DNA of 64,000 nt from Oscarella lobularis (taxonomy: Eukaryota > Porifera > Homoscleromorpha > Homosclerophorida > Oscarellidae). The stretch lies in assembly GCF_947507565.1 (NCBI RefSeq), contig NC_089189.1, forward strand, positions 868,001-932,000, in the 5' to 3' direction. A model generated the notes under the pieces. That model saw nothing but the letters and a program-made list of their open reading frames with translations, ran no database searches and was not told the DNA's origin. Positions 24,377 through 36,700 of the stretch are shown here, piece after piece. Position 1 is the stretch's first letter. Each line of letters opens with the position of its first letter. The position numbers were made by a program, and so were the translations under genes.

Positions 24377-27300
24377 CCGGCAGGCGGTGTACGTACTCCG
24401 CCGGCAGGCGGTGTATATATTCCGGCAGGCGGTGTATATATTCCGGCAGGCGGTGTACGTACTCCGCCGGCAGGCGGTGTATATATTCCGGAAGGCGGTG
24501 TACGTACTCCGCCGGCAGGACGGTGTATATATTCCGGCAGGCGGTGTATATATTCCGGCAGGCGGTGTACGTACTCCGCCGGCAGGCGGTGTATATATTC
24601 CGGCAGGCGGTGTATATATTCCGGCAAGCGGTGTACGTACTCCGCCGGCAGGCGGTGTATATATTCCGGCAGGCGGTGTATATATTCCGGCAGGCGGTGT
24701 ACGTACTCCGCCGGCAGGCGGTGTATATATTCCGGCAGGCGGTGTATATATTCCGGCAAGCGGTGTACGTACTCCGCCGGAAGGCGGTGTATATATTCCG
24801 GCAGGCGGTGTATATATTCCGGCAAGCGGTGTACGTACTCCGCCCGCAGACTGTGTATATATTCCGGCAGGCGGTGTACGTACTCCGCCCGCAGGCGGTG
24901 TATATATTCCGGCAGGCGGTGTATATATTCCGGCAGGCGGTGTATATATTCCGGCAGGCGGTGTATATATTCCGGCAGGCGGTGTATATATTCCGGAAAG
25001 CGGTGTACGTACTCCGCCGGCAGGCCGTGTATATATTCCGGCAGGAGGTGTACGTACTCCGCCGGCAGGCGGTGTATATATTCCGGCAGGCGGTGTATAT
25101 ATTCCGGCATGCGGTGTACGTACTCCGCAGGCAGGCGGTGTATATATTCCGGCAGGCGGTGTGTATATTCCGGCAGGCAGTGTATATATTCCGGCAAGCG
25201 GTGTACGTACTCCGCCGGCAGGCGGTGTATATATTCTGGCAAGCGGTGTACGTACTCCGCCCGCAGGCGGTGTATATATTCCGGCAGGCGGTGTACGTAC
25301 TCCGCCGGCAGGTGGTGTATATATTCCGGCAGGCGGTGTATATATTTCGGTAAGCGGTGTACGTACTCCGCCGGCAGGCGGTGTATATATTCCGGCAGGC
25401 TGTGTATATATTTCGGTAAGCGGTGTACGTACTCCGCCGGCAGGCGGTGTATATATTCCGGCAAGCGGTGTACGTATTCCGCCGGCAGGCGGTGTATATA
25501 TTCCGGCAGGCGGTGTACGTACTCCGCCGGCAGGCGGTGTATATATTCCGGGGGGCGGTGTATATATTCCGGCAGGCGGTGTATATATTCCGGCAGGCGG
25601 TGTATATATTCCGGCAGGCAGTGTATATATTCTGGCAAGCGGTGTACGTACTCCGCCCGCAGGCGGTGTATATATTCCGGCAGGCGGTGTACGTACTCCG
25701 CCGGCAGGCGGTGTATATATTCCGGCAGGCGGTGTATATATTCCGGCAGGCGGTGTATATATTCCGGCAGGCGGTGTATATATTCCGGAAAGCGGTGTAC
25801 GTACTCCGCCGGCAGGCCGTGTATATATTCCGGCAGGCGGTGTACGTACTCCGCCGGCAGGCGGTGTATATATTCCGGCAGGCGGTGTATATATTCCGGC
25901 ATGCGGTGTACGTACTCCGCAGGCAGGCGGTGTATATATTCCGGCAGGCGGTGTGTATATTCCGGCAGGCAGTGTATATATTCCGGCAAGCGGTGTACGT
26001 ACTCCGCCGGCAGGCGGTGTATATATTCTGGCAAGCGGTGTACGTACTCCGCCCGCAGGCGGTGTATATATTCCGGCAGGCGGTGTACGTACTCCGCCGG
26101 CAGGTGGTGTATATATTCCGGCAGGCGGTGTATATATTTCGGTAAGCGGTGTACGTACTCCGCCGGCAGGCGGTGTATATATTCCGGCAGGCTGTGTATA
26201 TATTTCGGTAAGCGGTGTACGTACTCCGCCGGCAGGCGGTGTATATATTCCGGCAAGCGGTGTACGTATTCCGCCGGCAGGCGGTGTATATATTCCGGCA
26301 GGCGGTGTACGTACTCCGCCGGCAGGCGGTGTATATATTCCGGGGGGCGGTGTATATATTCCGGCAGGCGGTGTATATATTCCGGCAGGCGGTGTATATA
26401 TTCCGGCAGGCAGTGTATATATTCTGGCAAGCGGTGTACGTACTCCGCCCGCAGGCGGTGTATATATTCCGGCAGGCGGTGTACGTACTCCGCCGGCAGG
26501 CGGTGTATATATTCCGGAGGGCGGTGTATATATTCCGGCAGGCGGTGTATGTACTCCGCCGGCAGGCGGTGTATATATTCCGGCAGGCTGTGTATATATT
26601 TCGGTAAGCGGTGTACGTACTCCGCCGGCAGGCGGTGTATATATTCCGGCAGGCTGTGTATATATTTCGGTAAGCGGTGTACGTACTCCGCCGGCAGGCG
26701 GTGTATATATTCCGGCAAGCGGTGTACGTATTCCGCCGGCAGGCGGTGTATATATTCCGGCAGGCGGTGTACGTACTCCGCCGGCAGGCGGTGTATATAT
26801 TCCGGCAGGCGGTGTATATATTCCGGCAGGCGGTGTATATATTCCGGCAGGCAGTGTATATATTCCGGCAAGCGGTGTACGTACTCCGCCGGCAGGCGGT
26901 GTATGTATTCCGGCAGGCGGTGTATATATTCCGGCGGGCGGTGTACGTACTCCGCCGGCAGGTGGTGTATATATTCCGGCAGGCGGTGTATATATTCCGG
27001 CAGGCGGTGTACGTACTCCGCCGGCAGGCGGTGTATATATTCCGGCAGGCGGTGTATATATTCCGGCAGGCGGTGTATATATTCCGGCAGGCGGTGTATA
27101 TATTTCGGTAAGCGGTGTACGTACTCCGCCGGCAGGCGGTGTATATATTCCGGCAGGCGGTGTACGTACTCCGCCGGCAGGCGGTGTATATATTCCGGCA
27201 GGCGGTGTACGTACTCCGCCGGCAGACGGTGTACGTACTCCGCCGGCAGGCGGTGTATATATTCCGGCAAGCGGTGTAAATATTCCGGCAGGCGGTGTAC

Positions 27301-28607
27301 CTCCTCCGCCGGCAAGCGGTGTATATATTCCGGCAGGCGGTGTACGTACTCCGCCGGCAGGCGGTGTATATATTCCGGCAGGCGGTGTATATATTCCGGC
27401 AGGAGGTGTACGTACTCCGCCGGCAGGCGGTGTATATATTCCGGCAGGCGGTGTACGTACTCCGCCGGTAGGCGGTGTATATATTCCGGCAAGCGGTGTA
27501 CGTACTCCGCCGGCAGGCGGTGTATATATTCCGGCAGGCGGTGTACGTACTCCGCCGGCAGGCGGTGTATATATTCCGGCAAGCGGTGTACCTACTCCGC
27601 CAGCAGGCGGTGAATATATTCCGGAGGCGGTGTATATATTCCGGAAAGCGGTGTACGTACTCCGCCAGCAGGCGGTGTAGATATTCTGGCAGGCGGTGTA
27701 AGTACTCCGCCAGCAGGCGGTGTATGTATTCCGGCAGGCGGTGTAGATATTCCGGCAGGCGGTGAACGTACTCCACCAGCAGGCGGTGAATATATTCCAC
27801 CAGGCGGTGTAGATATTTTGGCAGGCGGTGTATATATTCTGGCAGGCAGTGTACGTACTCCGCAGGCAGGCGGTGTTTATATTCTGGCAGGCGGTGTACG
27901 TACTCCGCCGGCAGGCGGTTTTATATATTCTCGCAGGCGGTGTACGTACTCCGCCAGCAGGCGGTGGATATATTCCGGCAAGCGGTGTATATATTCCGGA
28001 AAGCGGTGTACGTACTCCGCCAGCAGGCGGTGTAGATATTCTGGCGGGCGGTGCACGTACTCCGCCAGCAGGCGGTGTAGATATTCTGGCAGGCGGTGTA
28101 TTCCGGCAGGCGGTGTATATATTCCGGCAGGCGGTGTAGATATTCTGGCAGGCGGTGTAAGTACTCCGCCAGCAGCCGGTGTATATTTTCCGGCCGGTGT
28201 ATATATTCCTGCAGGCGGTTAGATATTCTGGCAGGCGGTGTACGTACTCCGCCGGCAGGCGGCGTACATATTCCGGCAAGCGGTGTACGTACTCGGCCGC
28301 TGGCGGTGTACGTACTCCTTCAGAAGGCGGTGTATATATTCTGGCAGGCGGTGTAAATACTCCGCCAGCAGGCGGTGTATATATTCCGGTAGGCGGTGTA
28401 GATATTCCGGCAAGCTGCGTACGTACTCCGCCGGCAGGCGGTGTATATAATCTGGCAGGCGGTGTATATATTCTGGCAGGCGGTGTAGGTACTCTGTCGG
28501 CAGGCGGTGTACGTACTCCACAGGCAGGCGGCGTAGATATTCCGGTAGGCGTGTATATATTCCGGCAGGCGGTGTATATATTCCGGCAGGCGGTGTACGT
28601 ACTCCGC
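24377..28607. repeat. 21/24-base minisatellite, second array
   Basis: Same family as 1-2424. Inside it a higher-order unit of 792 bases repeats: the rare variant CCGGCATGCGGTG occurs at about 25110 and 25902. Units from about 27600 to 28607 are increasingly divergent (TATTCTGGCAGG, CTCCACAGG, small indels). Frames of over 1000 codons are open on both strands at once, so none is called as a gene. Confidence 0.95.
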
Positions 28608-28864
28608 GGGCGACGAACGCTCTAAACTGCTTCGTAACTATCTACTACTTACCTTTTGACGTCGCTCGGACCTTCGCATCGTCGAAAACGAGCCAGAAAC
28701 CGTGTTTCTTCGAAACGAGACGCTCGCGCTAACATAAGCACGTGACCTCACCGGTTTAACATTGTGACGTCATAAATAAACTATTAAAAATCGGGGTTTC
28801 ACATTGCTACGCCTATAGAATGGCACGGCAACACGTACAGAGCGGTTTCGCGAATATTGGAAGA
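28608..28864 (-). other. Unique spacer, copy 2, with promoter-like and first-exon-like signals
   Basis: Nearly identical to 2425-2680 (for example one base change in the ACGCGCGCGCT stretch). The CRE (28765-28772), E-box (28739-28744), minus-strand ATG (28679-28677) and GTAAGT donor (from 28652) are all kept. Retention in both copies may reflect recent duplication as much as function. Confidence 0.45.
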
Positions 28865-29141
28865 GGGACAATTTGTCCCCAGGACAAATTGTCCCAGGAC
28901 AAATTGTCCCAGGACAAATTGTCCCAGGACAAATTCACCAAGGACAAATTGTCCCCAGGACAAATTGTCCCAGGATAAATTGTCCCCAGGACAAATTGTC
29001 CCTGGATAAATTGTCCCCAGAACAAATTGTCCCAGGACAAATTGTCTTTAGGACAAATTGTCCCCAGGACAAATTGTCCCAGGACAAATTGCCCCAGGAG
29101 AAATTGTCCCCAGGACAAATTGTCCCAAGACAAATTCTCCC
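28865..29141. repeat. 16/17-base palindromic satellite, block 4
   Basis: Counterpart of 2681-2989, with the same order of rare variants (TTCACCAAGG, GTCCCTGGATAAATTG, GTCTTTAGGAC) but about two units shorter. Confidence 0.93.
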
Positions 29142-29272
29142 AAAAATTACATCGAAATTACACGGGGTTAGCCAACGGGTATCTCCTGTAATAAATTACA
29201 GCGAAATTACAGAGGGGTTAGCCAACGGGTCTCTCCTGTAATAAATTACAGCGAACTTACACGGGCTAGCTA
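29142..29272. repeat. 48/49-base satellite, short block
   Basis: Counterpart of 2990-3117, including the first unit AAAATTACATCGAAATTAC and the exit into the 41-base family. Confidence 0.93.
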
Positions 29273-32200
29273 AGGCCCTGAAGATAAAGTTGAGAGCCTA
29301 AACTTTCATTCTAAGGACCTGAAGATAAAGTTGAGGGCCTAAACTTTGATTCTAAGGCCCTGAAGATAAAGTTGAGGACCTAAACTTTGATTCTAAGGGC
29401 CTGAAGATAAAGTTGAGGTCCTAAACTTTGATTCTAAGGACCTGAAGATAAAGTTGAGGGCCTAAACTTTGATTCTAAGGAGCTAAAGATAAAGTTGAGG
29501 GCTTAAACTCTAATTCTAAGACCCTGAAGATAAAGTTGAAGGCCCAAACATTGATTCTAAGGGTATGAAGATAAAGGTCATGGCCAAAACTCTGATTCTA
29601 AGGACCTGAAGATAAAGTTGAGGGCCTAAACTTTGATTCTAAGAGCCTGAAGATAAAGTTGAGAGCCTAAACTTTGATTCTAAGGACCTGAAGATAAAGT
29701 TGAGAGACTAAACTTTGATTCTAAGGACCTGAAGATAAAGTTGAGGGCCTAAACTTTATTCTAAGGCCCTGAAGATAAAGTTGAACGCCTAAACTTTGAT
29801 TCTAAGGGCCTGAAGAAAAAGTTGAGGGCCTAAACTCCAATTCTAAGGACCTGAAGATAAAGTCGAGGGCCTAAACTTTGATTCTAGGGACCTGAAGATG
29901 AAGTTGAGGGCCTAAATGTTGATTCTAAGGACCTGAAGATAAAGTTGAGGGCCTAAACTCTGATTCTAAGGCCCTGAAGATAAAGTTGAGGGCCTAGACT
30001 TTGATTCTAAGGCCCTGAAGATAAAGTTGAAGGCCTAAACTTTGATTCTAAGGCCCTGAAGAGAAATTTGAAGGCCCAAACTTTGATTCTAAGGGTCTGA
30101 AGTTAAAGTTCAGGGCCAAAACTCTGATTCTAAGGACATGAAGATAAAGTTGAGGGCCTAAACTTTGATTCTAGGGACCTGAAGATGAAGTTGAGGGCCT
30201 AAATTTTGATTCTAAGGGCCTGAAGATAAAGTTGAGGGCATAAACTTTGATTCTAAGGCCCTGAAGATAAAGTTGAGGGCATAAACTTCGATTTTAAGGT
30301 TCTGAAGATAAAGATGAGGGTCTAAACTTTGATTCTAAGGTCCTAAAGATAAAGTTAAGGGCTTAAACTTTGATTCTAAGGAGCTAAAGATAAAGTTGAG
30401 GGCCTAAACTCTGTTTCTAAGGCCCTGAAGATAAAGTTGAGGGCCTAAACTTCGATTCTAAGGCATTGAAGATAAACTTGAGGGCCTAGACTTTGATTCT
30501 AAGGCCCTAAAGATAAAGTTGAAGGCCTAAACTTTGATTCTAAGGCCCTGAAGAGAAATTTGAAGGCCCAAACTTTGATTCTAAGGGTCTGAAGTTAAAG
30601 TTCAGGGCCAAAACTCTGATTCTAAGGACCTGAAGATAAAGTTGAGGGCCTAGACTTTGATTCTAAGGACCTGAAGATAAAGTTGATGGCCTAAACTTTG
30701 ATTCTAAGAGCCTGAAGATAAAGTTGAGGGCCTAAACTTTTATTCTAAGGGCCTGAAGATAAAGTTGAGAGACTAAACTTTGATTCCAAGAACCTGAAGA
30801 TAAAGTTGAGGGCCTAAATTTTGATTCTAAGGCCCTGAAGATAAAGTTGAACGCCTAAACTTTGATTCTAAGGGCCTGAAGATAAAGTTGAGGGCCTAAA
30901 CACCGATTCTAAGGACATGAAGATAAAGTTGAGAGACTAAACTTTGATTCTAAGGACCAGAAGATAAAGTTGAGGGCCTAAACTTTGACTCTAGGGACCT
31001 GAAGATGAAGTTGAGGGCCTAAATTTTGATTCTAAGGACCTGAAGATAAAGTTGAGGGCCTAAACTCTGATTCTAAGGTCCTGAAGATAAAGTTGAGGGC
31101 CTAGACTTTGATTCTAAGGCCCTGAAGATAAAGTTGAGGGCCTAGACTTTGATTCTAAGGCCCTGAAGATAAAGTTGAGGGCCTAGACTTTGATTCTAAG
31201 GACCTGAAGATAAAGTTGATGGCCTAAACTTTGATTCTAAGAGCCTGAAGATAAAGTTGAGGAACTAAACTTTTATTCTAAGAGCCTGAAGATAAAGTTG
31301 AGGGCCTAGACTTTGATTCTAAGGACCTGAAGATAAAGTTGAGGGCCTAAACTCTGATTCTAAGGCCCTGAAGATAAAGTTGAGGGCCTAAACTCTAATT
31401 GTAAGACCCTGAAGATAAAGTTGAAGGCCCAAACATTGATTCTAAGGGCCTGAAGATAAAGGTCATGGCCAAAACTCTGATTCTAAGGACCTGAAGATAA
31501 AGTTGAGGGCCTAAACTTTGATTCTAAGAGCCTGAAGATAAAGTTGAGGGCCTAAACTTTGATTCTAAGGACCTGAAGATAAAGTTGAGAGACTAAACTT
31601 TGATTCTAAGGACCTGAAGATAAAGTTGAGGGCCTAAACTCTGATTCTAAGGCCCTGAAGATAAAGTTGAACGCCTAAACTTTGATTCTAAGGGCCTGAA
31701 GATAAAGTTGAGGGCCTAAACTTTTATTCTAAGGGCCTGAAGATAAAGTTGAGGGCCTAGACTTTGATTCTAAGGGCCTGAAGATAAAGTTCAGGGCCTA
31801 AACTCTGATTCTAAGGCCCTGAAGATAAACTTGAGGGCCTAAACTTTGATTCTAAGGCCCTGAAGATAAAGTTGAGGGCATAAACTTCGATTTTAAGGTT
31901 CTGAAGATAAAGATGAGGGTCTAAACTTTGATTCTAAGGACCTGAAGATAAAGTTGAGGGCCTAAACTCTGATTCTAAGGTCCTGAAGATAAAGTTGAGG
32001 GCCTAGACTTTGATTCTAAGGCCCTGAAGATAAAGTTGAGGGCCTAGACTTTGATTCTAAGGCCCTGAAGATAAAGTTGAGGGCCTAGACTTTGATTCTA
32101 AGGACCTGAAGATAAAGTTGATGGCCTAAACTTTGATTCTAAGAGCCTGAAGATAAAGTTGAGGAACTAAACTTTTATTCTAAGAGCCTGAAGATAAAGT

Positions 32201-33732
32201 TGAGGGCCTAGACTTTGATTCTAAGGACCTGAAGATAAAGTTGAGGGCCTAAACTCTGATTCTAAGGCCCTGAAGATGAAGTTGAGGGCCTAAACTCTAA
32301 TTGTAAGACCCTGAAGATAAAGTTGAAGGCCCAAACATTGATTCTAAGGGCCTGAAGATAAAGGTCATGGCCAAAACTCTGATTCTAAGGACCTGAAGAT
32401 AAAGTTGAGGGCCTAAACTTTGATTCTAAGAGCCTGAAGATAAAGTTGAGGGCCTAAACTTTGATTCTAAGGACCTGAAGATAAAGTTGAGAGACTAAAC
32501 TTTGATTCTAAGGACCTGAAGATAAAGTTGAGGGCCTAAACTCTGATTCTAAGGCCCTGAAGATAAAGTTGAACGCCTAAACTTTGATTCTAAGGGCCTG
32601 AAGATAAAGTTGAGGGCCTAAACTTTTATTCTAAGGGCCTGAAGATAAAGTTGAGGGCCTAGACTTTGATTCTAAGGGCCTGAAGATAAAGTTCAGGGCC
32701 TAAACTCTGATTCTAAGGCCCTGAAGATAAACTTGAGGGCCTAAACTTTGATTCTAAGGCCCTGAAGATAAAGTTGAGGGCATAAACTTCGATTTTAAGG
32801 TTCTGAAGATAAAGATGAGGGTCTAAACTTTGATTCTAAGGTCCTAAAGATAAAGTTAAGGGCTTAAACTTTGATTCTAAGGAGCTAAAGATAAAGTTGA
32901 GGGCCTAAACTCTGTTTCTAAGGCCCTGAAGATAAAGTTGAGGGCCTAAACTTTGATTCTAAGGCCCTGAACAGAAATTTGAAGGCCCAAACTTTGATTC
33001 TAAGGGTCTGAAGTTAAAGTTCAGGGCCAAAACTCTGATTCTAAGGACCTGAAGATAAAGTTGAGGGCCTAGACTTTGATTCTAAGGACCTGAAGATAAA
33101 GTTGATGGCCTAAACTTTGATTCTAAGAGCCTGAAGATAAAGTTGAGGGCCTAAACTTTTATTCTAAGGGCCTGAAGATAAAGTTGAGAGACTAAACTTT
33201 GATTCCAAGAACCTGAAGATAAAGTTGAGGGCCTAAACTTTGATTCTAAGGCCCTGAAGACAAAGTTGAACGCCTAAACTTTGATTCTAAGGGCCTGAAG
33301 ATAAAGTTGAGGGCCTAAACTCCGATTCTAAGGACCTGAAGATAAAGTTGAGAGACTAAACTTTGATTCTAAGGACCTGAAGATAAAGTTGAGGGCCTAA
33401 ACTTTGACTCTAGGGACCTGAAGGTGAAGTTGAGGGCCTAAATTTAGATTCTAAGGACCTGAAGATAAAGTTGAAGGCCTAAACTCTGATTCTAAGGTCC
33501 TGAAGATAAAGTTGAGGGCCTAGACTTTGATTCTAAGGCCCCGAAGATAAAGTTGAAGGCCTAAACTTTGATTCTAAGGCCCTGAAGAGAAATTTGAAGG
33601 CCCAAACTTTGATTCTAAGGGTCTGAAGTTAAAGTTCAGAGCCAAAACTCTGATTCTAAGGACCTGAAGATAAAGTTGAGGGCCTAGACTTTGATTCTAA
33701 GGACCTGAAGATAAAGTTGATTGTCTAAACTT
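29273..33732. repeat. 41-base satellite, longest block
   Basis: About 108 units. A higher-order unit of 902 bases, exactly 22 x 41, is present: the rare variant GAGGAACTAAACTTTTATTC at 31259 recurs 902 bases later. The block leaves through an unusual junction, TCTAAACTTTAATAAATTTC, into the 48-base family, unlike the usual exit. Confidence 0.94.
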
Positions 33733-36700
33733 TAATAAATTTCAGCGAAATTACAGGGGCTAGCCAATGGGTCTCTCCTGTAATAAAGTACAGCGAAATT
33801 ACAGAGGCTAGACAATGGGTCTCTCCTGTAATGAATTACAGCGAAATTACAGGGGGATAGCCAACGGGTCTCTCCTGTAATAAATTACAGCGAAATTACA
33901 GGGGGATAGCCAACGGGTCTCTCCTGTAATAAATTACAGCGAAATTACAGGGGCTAGCCAATGGGTCTCTCCTGTAATAAACTACAGCGAAATTGCAGAA
34001 GCTAGCCAACGGGTCTCTCCTGTAATAAATTACAGCGAAATTACAGGGGGTTAGCCAACGGGTCTCTCCTGTAATAAATTACAGCGAAATTATAGAGGAC
34101 TAGCCAACGGGTCTTTCCTGTAATAAATTACAGCGAAATTACAGGGGGTTAGCCAACAAGTCTCTCCTGCAATAAATTACAGCGAAATTAAAAGGGGCTA
34201 GCAAACGGGTCTCCCCTGTAATAAATTACAGCGAAATTACAGAGGCTAGCCAATGGGTCTCTCCTGTGATGAATTACAGCGAAATTACAGAGGGATAGCC
34301 AACGGGTCTCTCCTGTAATAAATTACAGCGAAATTACAGAGGGTTAGCCAAAGGGTCTCTCCTGTAATAAATTACAGCGAAATTACAGGGGTTAGCCAAC
34401 GGGTCTCTCCTGTATTAAATTACAGCGAAATTACAGGAGCTTAGCCAACGGGTCTCTCCTGTAATAAATTACAGCGGAATTCAAGGAGCTAGCCAACGGT
34501 TCTCTCCAGTAATAAACTACAGCGAAATTACAGAGGGTTAGCCAACAAGTCTCTCCTGCAATAAATTACAGCGAAATTACATGGGGCTAGCCAAAGGGTC
34601 TCTCCTGTAATAAACTACAGCGAAATTACAGGGGTCAGCCAATGGGTCTCTCCTGTAATAAATTACAGCGAAATTAAAGAGGCTAGCCAACAAGTCTCTC
34701 CTGCAATAAATTACAGCGAATTTACAGGGGGTTAGCCGACGGGTCTCTCCTGTAATAAATTACAGCGAAACTACAGGGGGTTAGCCAACGGGTCTCTCCT
34801 GTAATAAATTACAGCGAAATTACAGGGGCTAGCCAACGGGTCTCTCCTGTAATAAATTACAGCGAAATTACAAGGGCTAGCTAATGGGTCTCTCCTGTAA
34901 TAAACTACAGCGAAATTACAGAAGCTAGCCAACGGGTCTCTCCTGTAATAAATTACAGCGAAATTACAGGGGATAGACAACGGGTCTCTCCTGTAATAAA
35001 TTACAGCGAAATTACAGAGGGCTAGCAAACGGGTCTCTCCTGTAATAAATTACAGCGAAATTACAGGGAGTTAGCCAACGGTCTCTCCTGTAATAAATTA
35101 CAGCGAAATTACAGGGGCTAGCCAACGGGTCTCTCCTGTAAATAATTACATCGAAATTACAGGGGCTAGCTAATGGGTCTCTCCTGTAATAAACTACAGC
35201 GAAATTACAGGAGCTAGCCAACGGGTCTCTCCTGTAATAAATTACAGCGAAATTACAGGGGGTTAGCCAACAAGTCTCCCCTGTAATAAATTACAGCAAA
35301 ATTACAGGGGCTAGCCAACGGGTCTCTCCTGTCATAAATTACAGCGAAATTATAGGGGACTAGCCAACGGGTCTTTCCTGTATTAAATTACAGCGAAATT
35401 ACAGGGGGTTAGCCAACAAGTCTCTCCTGCAGCAAATTACAGCGAAATTAAAGGGGGCTAGCCAACGGGTCTCTCCAGTAATAAACTACAGCGAAATTAC
35501 AGGGGGCTAGCCAGCGGATCTCTCCTGTAATAAACTACAGCGAAATTACAGGAGCTAGACAACGGGTCTCTCCTGCAATAAATTACAGCGAAATTACAGG
35601 AGCTAGCCAACGGGTCTCTCCTGTAATAAATTACAGCGAAATTACAGGGGGTTAGCCAACGGGTCTCCCTTGTAATAAATTACAGCGAAATTACATGGGC
35701 TAGCCAATGGGTCTCTCCTGTAATAAATTACAGCGAAATTACAGGGGCTAGCCAATGGGTCTCTCCTGTAATAAACTACAGCGAAATTAAGGGGCTAGCC
35801 AACGGGTCTCTCCTGTAATAAATTACAGTGAAATTACAGGGGCTAGCCAATGGGTCTCTCCTGTAATAAACTACAGCGAAATTACAGAGGGCTAGCCAAC
35901 TGGTCTCTCCTGTAATAAACTACAGCGAAATTACAGGGGTTAGCCAACGGGTCTCTCCTGTAATAAATTACAGCGAAATTACAGGGTATAGCTAACGGGT
36001 CTCTCCTGTAATAAATTACAGCGAAATTACAGGGGGTTAGCCAACGGGTCTCTCCTGTAATAAATTACAGTGAAATTAAAGAGGCTAGCCAAAGGGTCTC
36101 TCCTGTAATAAATTACAGCGAAATTACAGGGGCTAGCTAACGGGTCTCACTTGTAATAAATTACAGCGAAATTACAGTGGGTTAGCAAACGGGTCTCTCC
36201 TGTAATAAATTACAGTGAAATTAAAGGGGCTAGCCAATGGGTCTCTACTGTAATAAACTACAGCGAAATTACAGGGGGTTAGCCAACGGGTCTCTCCTGT
36301 AATAAATTACAGCGAATTTACAGGGGGCAAGCCAACGGGTCTCTCCTGTAATAAATTACAGCGAAACTACAGGGGGTTAGCCAACGGTTCTCTCCTGTAA
36401 TAAACTACAGCGAAATTACAGGGGCTAGCAAACGGTTCTCTCCTGCAATAAATTACAGCGAAATTACAGAGGGCTAGCCAACGGGTCTCTCCTGTAATAA
36501 ATTACAGCGAAATTACAGGGGGTTAGCCAACGGGTCTCTCCTGTAATAAATTACAGCGAAATTACAGGGGCTAGCCAACGTGTCTCTCCTGTAATAAATT
36601 ACAGCGAAATTACAGGGGGTTAGCCAACGGGTCTCTCCTGTAAATAATTACAGCAAAATTACAGGGGCTAGCTAATGGGTCTCTCCTGTAATAAACTACA

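Noticed and set aside
24323..28279. A 1318-codon minus-strand frame (and frames of over 1000 codons in other registers) across the minisatellite
   Set aside because: Several frames on both strands are open over the same DNA because 21- and 24-base units lack stops. That is a property of the unit, not evidence for a protein.
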